Assembly (NCBI GenBank): GCA_002730525.1
Contig: PCAK01000031.1
Coordinates: 1-47,351, forward strand
Origin: Acidobacteriota bacterium
GTDB lineage: Bacteria > Acidobacteriota > Vicinamibacteria > Vicinamibacterales > UBA823
Length of the DNA stretch: 47,351 nt
Reading direction: 5' to 3'
Below, in pieces: positions 32,572-41,175 of the stretch. The notes beneath the pieces were generated by a model, which saw nothing but the letters and a program-made list of their open reading frames with translations, was not told the origin of the DNA and did no database searches. The position numbers and the translations under genes are program-made. Numbering within the stretch: position 1 is the stretch's first letter; each line of letters begins with the position of its first letter.

Positions 32572-33489
32572 CTAGCCTTCGAGTGCTGGGACTCGCACGA
32601 GGACGTAGGTGATGTGCCCACCCTCCGGGACGACGTAGCCGTGGGGTGTCCTTGCGGGAATGTGGAGCACGTCGCCGGCAGCCACCGGGTGCCGCGACCC
32701 GCCGTCGATCCTGGCACCCTGGACGTTCGACTGGCCGATCATCTCTCCGCCGACGAGGAGGGTGCCCGCGCCGCTCTGCACGAACACTAGATCGATGATG
32801 TCCTGGTGTAGCTCGGGAGGTCCGTCGTCATCCCGGCGAATGAATCGGAAGCGGTGGGACTGGCCACCTGCGCCGTAGTCGGCAAGCGTCTCACGAGCGG
32901 AACCGTCTGGCCCCACCCTTGTCCCGAGGGCTCGATTGCGCTCTTCCAGTTCTGAAGATTCCCACATGCCGAATTCCGGAGGGTCCAGCCGAGGCGCGTC
33001 ACCATCCGGAACCTCGACCACCTCGCCGACGAAGGCCGGGACCCGCACGAGCAGATACGTGACGTGCCCGCCATCCGGCACCAGGTAGGCGTGGGGAGTT
33101 CCGGCCGGGATGCGGAGCACGTCGCCGGCAGCCACGCCGTATCTCCACCCGCCGGTGATGGAAGTGCCGAGGTCACCTCTGCGACCGAGCATCTCGCCGC
33201 CGACCAGGAGGGTTCCCGAACCGCTCTGAATGAGGACGACGTCGTCGATGCCGTCGTGCTGCTCGGGCCTGCCGTCCCGGTCTCGGCGAATGAATCGAAA
33301 CCGATGCGATCCGGAGGGACTGCCGTAGTCGGCGAGGGTCTTACGGGCGGAACCGTCCGGTCCCGTCTCGGCTCCGAGGGCATCATTGCGCCCTGCCAGC
33401 TCCGACATGCTCCACACGATGAATCCAGGGTCGGCCTGTAGCATCAGCGTGAGCACAAGAGCCAGCGTCGGAAGGTGGTGTCCAATCAT
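32572..33489 (-). CDS. Exported tandem-duplicated cupin protein
   Basis: This 305-residue protein has a short signal-like N-terminus (6-19) and two near-copies of one cupin unit, at about 25-152 and 175-302. The copies share WSMSELAGRNDALG/WESSELEERNRALG, GPDGSAR-TLADYG, SHRFRFIRRD, SGxGTLLVGGEM and AGDVLxIPAxTPH. Each keeps one His in the first cupin motif region (EQHDG, ELHQD) and one in TPH, so each could hold a metal. The function is unknown. It is convergent with the GH172 gene (22-base gap) and has its own promoter-like box. Confidence 0.8.
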   Translation of the reverse strand: MIGHHLPTLALVLTLMLQADPGFIVWSMSELAGRNDALGAETGPDGSARKTLADYGSPSGSHRFRFIRRDRDGRPEQHDGIDDVVLIQSGSGTLLVGGEMLGRRGDLGTSITGGWRYGVAAGDVLRIPAGTPHAYLVPDGGHVTYLLVRVPAFVGEVVEVPDGDAPRLDPPEFGMWESSELEERNRALGTRVGPDGSARETLADYGAGGQSHRFRFIRRDDDGPPELHQDIIDLVFVQSGAGTLLVGGEMIGQSNVQGARIDGGSRHPVAAGDVLHIPARTPHGYVVPEGGHITYVLVRVPALEG

Positions 33490-33568
33490 TCGGGTCTCCC
33501 CAACACCGTCGCAACGAATATCTTGAACCTGGGGTCACCGCGCAACGGGCGAAGTCGGGAACAGACGG

Positions 33569-33584
33569 ATTATAGGTGCAAAGC
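33569..33584 (-). promoter_or_regulatory. Promoter of cupin gene
   Basis: The - strand reads GCTTTGCACCTATAATC; the -10 covers 33569-33574, 80 bases before the ATG. It is the cleanest match to the repeated block. Confidence 0.5.
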
Positions 33585-33685
33585 GAATCGTTCGCCGCGG
33601 TAGGTCGATTCTTGGCTTACGGGCGTATACTTGCGAACACCGTTAAGAGAATCGGCGGGTAACCTCGTCTGCGAAGGAGAGACCC

Positions 33686-34936
33686 ATGGACTCCAAGAGA
33701 CCGGATCGAAGGAGATTCCTGAAAGGCGGCGCCGCGTTGGCCGGCGGCTTGACCCTGGGGGCGGTAGAGCCCGTGGTGGGCCAGCTGCCAGGACCTGAAG
33801 GGTTCATCAAGGGCACTGACGAACTGATCGCCTACGGGGAGCGCTCCCGTTTCGTGGACTCGGTACGCATAGCGCACCCGCCCGGCAGTCGGCCTTCGCC
33901 CGATGAGTTTGGGCTCGTGTTTCATGTGGCGGCTCCGCTTCAGGATTCGGTGGGGGTGATCACGCCATCCTCGCTCCACTTCGTGGGAACCACCCGTGGC
34001 TCCTTCATGCCGGACATCGATCCGCGGAAACATCGTCTCATGATCCACGGCATGGTGGACCGTCCGCTGACCTTCACCATGGAGGAGTTGAAGCGCCTCC
34101 CGTCGGTCACCCGCACACATTTCATCGAGTGCGCGGGGAACAGTTCGAGGTCCGACCGTAGGACCGCGCAGGAGACGCACGGCATGACCAGCTGCGCCGA
34201 ATGGACCGGCGTGCCGCTGTCCGTCCTGCTCGAGGAGGCCGGTGTGAAAGATGGGGCGCCCTGGATCGTCTGTGAAGGGACAGAGGAAGTGAAGGGATCG
34301 TCGAGCATTCCGATGGCGAAGGCGATGGAGGACTGCCTGGTGGCCTACGGCATGAACGGCGAGGACCTGCGTCCCCAGCAGGGGTTTCCGCTGCGGCTGA
34401 TGGTGCCTGGCTTCGAAGGGATCTTTCACACCAAGTACCTGAGGCGGATCAAGGTGGTGGATCGGTACTACATGACCTACAACGACTACGGGCATCTGAC
34501 GCAGGACCCTGACACCGCGGCGCTGGGGTACCAGATCGGCCCGAAATCTCTCATTACCTTTCCCTCCGGCGGACAGGAGCTGCCGGGCCGCGGATTCTAC
34601 GAGATCAGCGGCCTGGCGTGGTCCGGTGGGGGCGCCATTAGCAGGGTGGAGGTCTCCACCGACGGCGGCCGAAGCTGGTCGGACGCCGAGATCAAGGGGT
34701 CGGCGAATCGCATGGCGCATACCCGATTCGGCTTCTCCTGGAATTGGGACGGGCAGGAAACTGAGCTCCAGTCGCGCTGCACGGACGAACTGGGTCAGGT
34801 GCAACCGTCGAGAGCCCAGGTCGCCGAGTTCTTCGAAGTCCCGCTGGGCCCGTCATTCAGGGTGCCAGGCCGCGATAACTCCATTCAACCGTGGCGGGTC
34901 GCGAGCGATGGGAGCGTGCACAATGCGATTTCTTAA
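33686..34936 (+). CDS. TAT-exported sulfite dehydrogenase-type molybdoenzyme (SoxC/SorA-like)
   Basis: This 416-residue protein starts at ATG 33686 with AGGAG upstream and has a twin-arginine signal (DRRRFLKGGA, 7-16). The sulfite-oxidase molybdopterin domain contains the Mo-binding Cys149 in HFIECAGNSSRSD. The C-terminal Mo-co dimerisation domain includes GLAWSGGGAISRVEVSTDGG. Members oxidise sulfite or act as the SoxC part of the thiosulfate-oxidising complex, passing electrons to a cytochrome c. The next gene overlaps its end by 14 bases and encodes such a cytochrome. No soxAX, soxYZ or soxB is in the window, so sulfite or a related oxyanion is more likely than full Sox chemistry. Confidence 0.88.
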   Translation: MDSKRPDRRRFLKGGAALAGGLTLGAVEPVVGQLPGPEGFIKGTDELIAYGERSRFVDSVRIAHPPGSRPSPDEFGLVFHVAAPLQDSVGVITPSSLHFVGTTRGSFMPDIDPRKHRLMIHGMVDRPLTFTMEELKRLPSVTRTHFIECAGNSSRSDRRTAQETHGMTSCAEWTGVPLSVLLEEAGVKDGAPWIVCEGTEEVKGSSSIPMAKAMEDCLVAYGMNGEDLRPQQGFPLRLMVPGFEGIFHTKYLRRIKVVDRYYMTYNDYGHLTQDPDTAALGYQIGPKSLITFPSGGQELPGRGFYEISGLAWSGGGAISRVEVSTDGGRSWSDAEIKGSANRMAHTRFGFSWNWDGQETELQSRCTDELGQVQPSRAQVAEFFEVPLGPSFRVPGRDNSIQPWRVASDGSVHNAIS

Positions 34937-35492
34937 GCTTCTCCCGGTTCTGATTCTGATGCTCATGGCGAACTCCGCACTGGCGCAGTCGCCCACGTAT
35001 GGCGTGGGAAGGACCCCGAGCGCCGAAGAGATCCGTGCCTGGGATATCTCCATCAGTCCTACGGGAGAGGAACTCCCGCCGGGGAGTGGGACCCCCGAGG
35101 AAGGCGCACTGGTCTACCAGCGGAAACGGTGCGGGGGATGCCACGGGCCTGAAGGGGAAGGGGGCCGAGCTGACAGGTTGGTGAAGCGTGACGGTGGGTC
35201 GGAGGCCGATCCTTGGGCATGGGGGCGAGTGCTGCCGATCCGCGCGCCGTACGCGACGGTGGTCTGGGACTACATCAATCGCGGTATGCCCCTCAATAGA
35301 GAGGGGACCCTCACGGCCGATGAGGTCTACGCGCTGACCGCCTACCTGCTCTACATCAACGATGTCATCGGAGAGGACGGGGTCCTCGACGCCCAGAGCC
35401 TGCCGCAGGTCGAGATGCCAAACCGCAATACGTTCGCCCGCGTGCCGGACTGGGAGCCCGGAATGCCGAGACTTCAAGGGTACCCCTACTAG
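34923..35492 (+). CDS. SoxD-like cytochrome c partner
   Basis: This 189-residue protein starts at ATG 34923, inside the end of the molybdoenzyme gene, with GGAG upstream. A Sec signal (4-21) is followed by a class I cytochrome c domain with CGGCH at 70-74 and a probable Met ligand in NRGMPLNREG. The ending (VEMPNRNTFARVPDWEPGMP) is like that of cytochrome subunits of SoxCD-type sulfite dehydrogenases. It should accept electrons from the molybdenum centre. The overlap implies translational coupling and equal amounts of the two subunits. Confidence 0.87.
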   Translation: MRFLKLLPVLILMLMANSALAQSPTYGVGRTPSAEEIRAWDISISPTGEELPPGSGTPEEGALVYQRKRCGGCHGPEGEGGRADRLVKRDGGSEADPWAWGRVLPIRAPYATVVWDYINRGMPLNREGTLTADEVYALTAYLLYINDVIGEDGVLDAQSLPQVEMPNRNTFARVPDWEPGMPRLQGYPY

Positions 35493-35569
35493 ACCTACGT
35501 CAAGCCGAGCTCTCGACGCCTGTTCCGCCTTCAGTGTTCTATTGAATCGGCACGGCCGGAGCCGGTGGG

Positions 35570-35990
35570 CGCAATCCTGGGTGTCTTGGATCCGACTCGA
35601 GCTCTGATAGACCGTGCCGCCCTGATTGGTCCCAAAGAACCGGCGGCCATCGGCGAGCTCGGGCTCGGCGCCGATGTAGTACGTCGTCGCCGAGCGGCCG
35701 GGTTGCACGCCGTTGCACGTTGCAGGCGAGGCGCCGCGCAAGCCCGGCCGGAACCGGAATCGGTAGCCGCTCTTGTAGATCGTGTTGAGGTTGAACTCCG
35801 GGCTCATGTATCCGTCGCTGCCGTCGGCGGGTAGCCGAGTGAGGTCTAGCATCGACGACGCATAGAACCCCGAGGCGCAGCTCGCGGTGAAGGTTGCCTG
35901 CGCCGAGTTGACGGTGCGCAGAATTCCGACCGCCGAGGTTTCGAACGCGATGGCCCGCGCGCGGCTGGGTTCGAGACGCGAGACTGTCAC
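35570..35990 (-). pseudogene. Headless type IV pilin-like fragment
   Basis: From about 35990 the - strand encodes RARAIAFETSAVGILRTVNS, then ATFTASCASGFYAS, and later ATTYYIGAEP and FFGTNQGGTVYQSS. This is the globular half of a type IV pilin/GspG-like protein. The prepilin cleavage site and hydrophobic N-terminal helix are missing. The fragment begins ten bases after the stop codon of the flavoprotein gene. A GTG at 35990 with AGGAG upstream could still start translation. At the other end the frame runs on, antisense to the cytochrome gene, with no natural stop. I read it as a remnant cut at both ends, not a working pilin. Confidence 0.7.
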
Positions 35991-36000
35991 ATGCTCTCCT

Positions 36001-38430
36001 TCAGCTGAGCAGGCGCCGGTTCTCGGGATCGTACAGCGGCTGCTCGACGACCCGGGCGGTTCGGCGCTCGCCGAGAATCTCCACCGCGAGCTCGGTGCCG
36101 GGCTCGAGATGCCTGGCCGGCAGGTAGGCCAGGGCGATCGTCTTCTCGACCGTATGCCCGTAGCCGCCCGAGGCGACGTAGCCGATCCGCTCTCGGCCAG
36201 CCAGAATCGGCTCGTAGCCGTGAGGATCGGCGTCCCTAGCATCGACGACGAGGCAGGCGAGGGCACGCTTGAGGCCGCGCTCTCGCTGACGGAGGAGCGC
36301 GTCACGGCCGATGAAGTCGCCCTTCTCGAAATCGACGAAGCGGCCCATCCCGGCCTCGAGGGGAGTGTAGTCCGCGGACATGTCGAAACCCCAGAGACGG
36401 TAGGCCTTCTCGAGCCGCATGGAATCGAGCGCTCGATATCCGAAGTCGACGATCCCGTACTGCCAGCCGGCATTCATCAAGAGGTCGTAGAGGTCCCTCT
36501 GATCCGCCATGGCATGGTGAAGCTCGTAGCCGAGCTCGCCGACGTACGAGACCCGGAGCGCCCGTACGGAAATCGTGCCCGCGGACAGCTCGCGGCAGCG
36601 GAAGAAGGGGAAGGCCTTTCGCGAGCAGTCGGCGCCGGTAATCGCTTGAAGCAGGTCGCGCGAGCGCGGACCTGCGAGCGAGAGGACCGCATCCCGGTCC
36701 GTGACGTTCGCCAGTTCGACGCTGTCGTCATCTGGCAGGTGGCGCGCGATCCACTCGAAGTCGTGGCACTCGGTCGCGGCCGCCGACACCACGTAGAAGC
36801 GGTCCTCGGCGAGCCTGGTCACGGTGACGTCGCACTCGATGCCGCCCCGGGGGGTGCACATCTGTGTCAGTGACATTCGGCCGATCGAGTGAGGCAGTGA
36901 ATTCGCGCACAGGCGGTCGAGGAATCTCTCCGCACCTGGCCCCGAGACTTCGTACTTCGCAAAGCTCGTCTGGTCGAGCACCCCGACGGACGATCGAACG
37001 GCGGAGCACTCTTCACCGACGGCGGCGTGCCAGTTTCCCCGATGGAAGGAGTACTCGTCGCGTGCCGGACCTCCGGAGGAGAACCAGAGCGGGCGCTCCC
37101 ACGCGAATCGGGCACCGACGACCGCTCCCTTGGCGAGCAGTCGATCATAGAGTGGTCCCGTCTTCAGCGGCCGCCCGGCCTGGAGCTCCTCTTCCGGGTA
37201 GTGGATGGCGTATTCGCGCTCGTACACCTCGCAGGCGCGGGCCGCCACGTACGTCGTCGAGCTGGCGTCGGCGTCGAAACGGCGCGCATCCAGCTCCCAC
37301 ATGTTGTCACTCGGCTGTCCCTCCACGATCCACTCCGCGGCGTACTTCCCCGCGCCGCCGCCGAAGACGATTCCGAAGATGCTGAAGCCGGCCAGGACGT
37401 GAAAGTTCGGGAGACCGGGTATCGGTCCCATCAGGCAGCGACCATCGGGAGTATAGCCGTCGGGCCCGTTGACGATGCTCTTGATCCCCGCGTTCTCGAA
37501 GGCGGGTACCCGCCTGGCGGCAGCCTCGAGCACGTCCTCGAGCCGGTCGAGATCGGGTTGGAGCAGGCGGCTGTGAAAGTCCTCTGGAATCCCCTCGAGC
37601 GCCCATGGCTTCGTGTTACGCTCGAAAGGGCCAACGAGCAGGGCGCCTCCCTCGGTTCTGATGTAGAAGGAAGCATCCGCGTCACGAAGCACCGGCAGCT
37701 CGACCTCGACCGAGCTGAGTTCTTCGAGCTTCTCGGTAATGAGATAGTGATGCTCGAGGGGCACGATCGGGAGATCGACCCCGACCATGCGGCCGACCTG
37801 CTTCGCCCACTGGCCGGCGGCATTGACGACGATCTCAGCGCGGATCTCGCCCTTCGAGGTCGTGACGAGCCAGCTGCTGCCGGATCGCTCGATCGCGGTC
37901 ACGACCGTGTGCCGGAGGATCTCCGCGCCCTTGGAGCGAGCGCCCTTCGCGAGTGCCTGGGTCAGGCCGCTTGGATCGACGTATCCGTCTGTCGGGAGAT
38001 GGGCTGCGCCTACGATGCCGTCCAGCTCGATGAGCGGGAATAGCTGCCGGGCGTCCTGGGGAGAAACGATCTCGAAGGGGACGCCCAGCAGGTCGGCGAT
38101 GCCCTTCCGGTAACGAAACTCATCGAGGCGATCCTGCGAGTTCGCAAGCCGTACACTCCCGCAGCGGTGGAAGTCGATGGCCTGCCCGGTCTCGGCCTCG
38201 AGCGACGTGTACAGATCGAGGCTGTACTGAAGCAGCTTCATCAGGTTGTAGCTCGCGATGAACTGTGTGCAGAGGCCGGCAGCGTGCCAGGTCGAGCCGC
38301 TGGTGAGCTCGTCCTTCTCTACGAGGAGGACGTCGTTCCACCCCAGCCGTGTCAGGTGGTAGAGCAGGCTGCACCCTGCCACGCCGCCCCCGATGATGAC
38401 GACTCTCGCGTCACGTCCCGCCGAGCCCAC
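36001..38430 (-). CDS. Dimethylglycine/sarcosine dehydrogenase-like FAD-GcvT fusion
   Basis: This 809-residue protein matches the two-domain dimethylglycine/sarcosine dehydrogenase family. The N-terminal DAO-type FAD domain begins VVIIGGGVAGCS (10-21). STWHAAGL contains His49, the usual site of covalent FAD attachment. The C-terminal half (from about 430) is a GcvT-like folate domain with YVGELGYELH and EAGMGRFVDFEKGDFIGRDAL. The family removes N-methyl groups and passes the carbon to tetrahydrofolate. There is no signal peptide, as expected for a folate enzyme, which contrasts with its TAT-exported partner. GTG 38430 lies three bases after the stop of the upstream gene, so the two form one operon. 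Confidence 0.87.
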   Translation of the reverse strand: MGSAGRDARVVIIGGGVAGCSLLYHLTRLGWNDVLLVEKDELTSGSTWHAAGLCTQFIASYNLMKLLQYSLDLYTSLEAETGQAIDFHRCGSVRLANSQDRLDEFRYRKGIADLLGVPFEIVSPQDARQLFPLIELDGIVGAAHLPTDGYVDPSGLTQALAKGARSKGAEILRHTVVTAIERSGSSWLVTTSKGEIRAEIVVNAAGQWAKQVGRMVGVDLPIVPLEHHYLITEKLEELSSVEVELPVLRDADASFYIRTEGGALLVGPFERNTKPWALEGIPEDFHSRLLQPDLDRLEDVLEAAARRVPAFENAGIKSIVNGPDGYTPDGRCLMGPIPGLPNFHVLAGFSIFGIVFGGGAGKYAAEWIVEGQPSDNMWELDARRFDADASSTTYVAARACEVYEREYAIHYPEEELQAGRPLKTGPLYDRLLAKGAVVGARFAWERPLWFSSGGPARDEYSFHRGNWHAAVGEECSAVRSSVGVLDQTSFAKYEVSGPGAERFLDRLCANSLPHSIGRMSLTQMCTPRGGIECDVTVTRLAEDRFYVVSAAATECHDFEWIARHLPDDDSVELANVTDRDAVLSLAGPRSRDLLQAITGADCSRKAFPFFRCRELSAGTISVRALRVSYVGELGYELHHAMADQRDLYDLLMNAGWQYGIVDFGYRALDSMRLEKAYRLWGFDMSADYTPLEAGMGRFVDFEKGDFIGRDALLRQRERGLKRALACLVVDARDADPHGYEPILAGRERIGYVASGGYGHTVEKTIALAYLPARHLEPGTELAVEILGERRTARVVEQPLYDPENRRLLS

Positions 38431-38433
38431 GGT

Positions 38434-40443
38434 CTATCTCGACGGGAGGGGGTCGCTCTCGGAGGTCCGGCGCCGGGCGCGGCTGCGAACGACGAGCTGC
38501 TCGCCGGCCGCTCGATACGCCTCGTCGATGGCTGAGTCCGTGTGCGTCGAGGCAGCGGCATCGGAGTTGGCGATGGAGATCCGACCGAATCGCCGCCTCC
38601 CGACGACGCACGGCCGATCGTCGGGAGCAAACAGCGCCCACTCGATCGGGTCGTTCAACGTGTCGTAGCTGTAGGCATACCCGTGAGGCCAGCGATTCAC
38701 GGTGATCGCTTCGATGTCCCGGGCCGGATCGAATCCCCCGCCCTGCAGGGTGCGACCGAGTTGGTCGCGAATGTTGCGCTCGAACGTCTCGAAGGTCGCG
38801 GCCATCAGATCCGCTCGCCCGATGCGATGCTGCTCCTTCTTCGGACGCCCAGGAGCGCAGGGCGATCTGGACATGTGCAGAATCATCGGGTCGTCAGGCG
38901 ATGTCGACGGCTGGTAGGAGCCGAACTGTACCGACCGGCCCAGGCTGACCCCGGTGTGGTACATCCCCGGAGCGCGCGCCCCTGAGATGCCGAGATTCGT
39001 GAACGCCGTCCAGTTTCGGATCAGGACGCTCGTGTAGACGTTGGCCATCTTGACGCCATACATGAGCGCCGCTCTCTGATCGTCGGACATTTCGGGGACG
39101 AGGTGCGGGATGACCCCGTTGTAACACGCCATCACACAATGATCGGCCCGTACTTTCTCGGCCTTGCCGTCACGGACGTACGTGACCTCGACCTCGCGGG
39201 CCACATCGGGATCGCCCAGATGCCGGACCGAGATGGCGGTGCTGTTGAGGCGAATCCGAGCGTCTGAGCCTGCACGATCGATCCGATCGTACGCGAGGCG
39301 CGACGTGATCGAGTCGTCCAGTGAAGTGCCCGGAAGCGCGTCGGGGATCATGGCACGAACCAGGAGCCGGGCGACCGTGGCGTTCCCGTCGGGTAAGTAG
39401 AGATCCTCTCCGTGGTTCCCCTCACTCTCACGACCGTGTTGTCCGCCGCCGATGTGGCTCAGGGGGTTCACGCGGGGGAGGGGCTCGAGGTGCATCCCCT
39501 GGAAGCCGGGATAGCCCTGGGCCCATCCATAGAGCGCCGGATAGGCGTCGATCCCGACGCAGAAGCTGCCCTTCGGGCGGTCATCGAAGAACGGAATCAC
39601 ATCGGGGTGAACTTTGGCGAGATCGAGGAGGAAGTCCCGATAGCTGATCCGGGCCAGGCGTTCCTTCTTGTCCACATCCGAGAGTCCGGGCATATAGTCC
39701 GGGTTCGCGCCGTCGTCGTAGAGCCGTGTGATGTCCCTCCGCGCATCCGGAGAGAGCGGGGTCTGTGCGAGCCAGTCGGCCCATCCGCTGCTGCCCGATC
39801 CCCCTCGTCCCTTCACCAGCCGATCCTCGCCGAACACCTCTTTCGCAAAGAACGTAGCGTTGCCGAGGCCCAGCGATCGGTAGAATCCCATCCCCGCCAC
39901 GCTGGTCGCGATTCCGCTTTCCACGTCGATGCCGATCGCTGAGAGGAGCGTCCTTGCGACGGTGCTGAATTGGCGCACGGACTCGAGGTACGACGTGCCA
40001 CCGTTCAGCATCAGCGTGCGGCCCCGGGAGGTCATCTCGTTCCGCTTGGCGTGGCCGCCGAAGTCATCGTGGTTGTCGAGAACCAGCACACGTGCGCCGC
40101 GGCCAGCCGAGGTCAAGAAGAAGTAGGCCGCCGAGAGCCCGCTCAGCCCCCCTCCGACCACCACCATGTCGTAGTGCTCGCCCGTGTCGGCGGCATCGGT
40201 CCAGGAGTTCCCATCACGGAGCGCATGGGCGACCTCGAAAGACCCGGCGTGACTTCCGCGCATGCCAGTCAAGGCCGGTGGATAGTATTCCTGCGCCTGG
40301 GACGCATCGGACGTCCCCTCGCGCGCCGAGATCGAGCCAGGTGCGATGAGCGCCCCCCCGATGGCAACCCCCACGCCATTGACGAAGTCGCGTCGGGTGA
40401 TATTCCGGCGCATCCCGAGATCACGATCCTTACTCTCGGCCAT
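38434..40443 (-). CDS. TAT-exported flavoprotein, spermidine-dehydrogenase-like
   Basis: This 669-residue protein starts at ATG 40443 with GGAGGGG upstream. It has a twin-arginine signal (ITRRDFVNGVGVAIGG, 15-30). The FAD fold has VVVGGGLSGLSAAYF (95-109) and LDNHDDFGGHAKRNEM. The N-terminal layout (DRDLGMRRNITRRDF, then YPPALTGMRGSHAGSFEVAH) is what I recall of bacterial spermidine dehydrogenase SpdH and relatives. Polyamine oxidation in the periplasm is therefore the best guess, but substrate choice within this family is poorly known. It is the first gene of the operon with the dimethylglycine-dehydrogenase-like gene, which points to amine or quaternary-amine use. Confidence 0.8.
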   Translation of the reverse strand: MAESKDRDLGMRRNITRRDFVNGVGVAIGGALIAPGSISAREGTSDASQAQEYYPPALTGMRGSHAGSFEVAHALRDGNSWTDAADTGEHYDMVVVGGGLSGLSAAYFFLTSAGRGARVLVLDNHDDFGGHAKRNEMTSRGRTLMLNGGTSYLESVRQFSTVARTLLSAIGIDVESGIATSVAGMGFYRSLGLGNATFFAKEVFGEDRLVKGRGGSGSSGWADWLAQTPLSPDARRDITRLYDDGANPDYMPGLSDVDKKERLARISYRDFLLDLAKVHPDVIPFFDDRPKGSFCVGIDAYPALYGWAQGYPGFQGMHLEPLPRVNPLSHIGGGQHGRESEGNHGEDLYLPDGNATVARLLVRAMIPDALPGTSLDDSITSRLAYDRIDRAGSDARIRLNSTAISVRHLGDPDVAREVEVTYVRDGKAEKVRADHCVMACYNGVIPHLVPEMSDDQRAALMYGVKMANVYTSVLIRNWTAFTNLGISGARAPGMYHTGVSLGRSVQFGSYQPSTSPDDPMILHMSRSPCAPGRPKKEQHRIGRADLMAATFETFERNIRDQLGRTLQGGGFDPARDIEAITVNRWPHGYAYSYDTLNDPIEWALFAPDDRPCVVGRRRFGRISIANSDAAASTHTDSAIDEAYRAAGEQLVVRSRARRRTSESDPLPSR

Positions 40444-40578
40444 AGCCCCTCCGATTCTCGAACGCAGTGACGTGCTCAGTGAGACCGCCCTATTCAAGGC
40501 CGACCTCAGATGCAGGTTGCTTGCTGGATTCTACCCCGGAGCTACCCAACCCGTACCGGCTGACAACGCTGGAGGGGG

Positions 40579-40584
40579 TATAGT
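40579..40584 (+). promoter_or_regulatory. -10-like box for DinB gene
   Basis: TATAGT lies 33 bases before ATG 40617. CTGACA at 40560-40565 is only 13 bases upstream, too close for a normal -35. Confidence 0.3.
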
Positions 40585-40616
40585 GACCCTGAGACACGAC
40601 CCTCTGGAGGTATGCA

Positions 40617-41156
40617 ATGTGCGGTATCCGTTTCGGCTTCGTCCTCGCGGCGCTCGGTTTCGTCGCCACGTCGGCAGGCGCGCAGAGCGCGCCGCCGAAC
40701 TTCCTCGAGGAGTTCGAGGGTCAGTTTGGCGCGTCGGCCTCGAAGCTCGTCGCCCTCGCCGAGGCGATGCCGCCGGAGACCTACACCTGGAGCCCAGGTG
40801 AGGGCGTCGCATCGGTGGCGCGGGTGTTCATGCACGTTGCCGGGTACAACTACATGTATCCGGATCTGAACCTCGGTATTCCCGCGCCGATGGGCCGTGA
40901 GGAGTACGGTCGCTGGGAGGCCGACCTGCGTGACAAGGAGCAGGTGCTGGAGATCCTCCGCGCCTCGATGGAGCACGTGCACGAAGTGGCCGGCCGGATG
41001 ACCGCGGATCAACTGGACCGCACGACGGAGCTGTACGGCCGCGACGTCGGTGAGTGGGCCGTACTCTTCCAGCTCATCGCTCACATGAACGAGCACCTGG
41101 GCCAGTCGATCGCGTACGCGCGTATGAACGGCGTCGTGCCGCCCTGGTCACGGTGA
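40617..41156 (+). CDS. Exported DinB-family protein
   Basis: This 179-residue protein starts at ATG 40617, seven bases after GGAGG, with a signal peptide (to about 22, TSAGAQ). The DinB/YfiT four-helix bundle follows. Its metal-binding His are visible in VFMHVAGYN and, near the end, in LIAHMNEHLGQ (HxxxH). Characterised members are metal-dependent thiol transferases or hydrolases in the cytoplasm; exported DinB proteins are common in Acidobacteriota but have no known role. It is divergent from the amine-oxidation operon and convergent with the NHL gene. Confidence 0.82.
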   Translation: MCGIRFGFVLAALGFVATSAGAQSAPPNFLEEFEGQFGASASKLVALAEAMPPETYTWSPGEGVASVARVFMHVAGYNYMYPDLNLGIPAPMGREEYGRWEADLRDKEQVLEILRASMEHVHEVAGRMTADQLDRTTELYGRDVGEWAVLFQLIAHMNEHLGQSIAYARMNGVVPPWSR

Positions 41157-41175
41157 GGCACGCCCGGGGGCCCCG

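Noticed and set aside
33612-33634. Sigma-54-type promoter before the sulfite dehydrogenase gene
   Set aside because: TGGC and TTGC are both present but the GG-GC spacing is too long for a -24/-12 promoter. TATACT at 33626-33631 is a simpler reading.
34857-36473. 538-codon open frame on the - strand across the cytochrome gene, pilin remnant and flavoprotein end
   Set aside because: Only the middle part (about 35570-35990) has a protein-like pattern. The two flanks are shadows of well-supported genes, with a composition typical of antisense frames in high-GC DNA.
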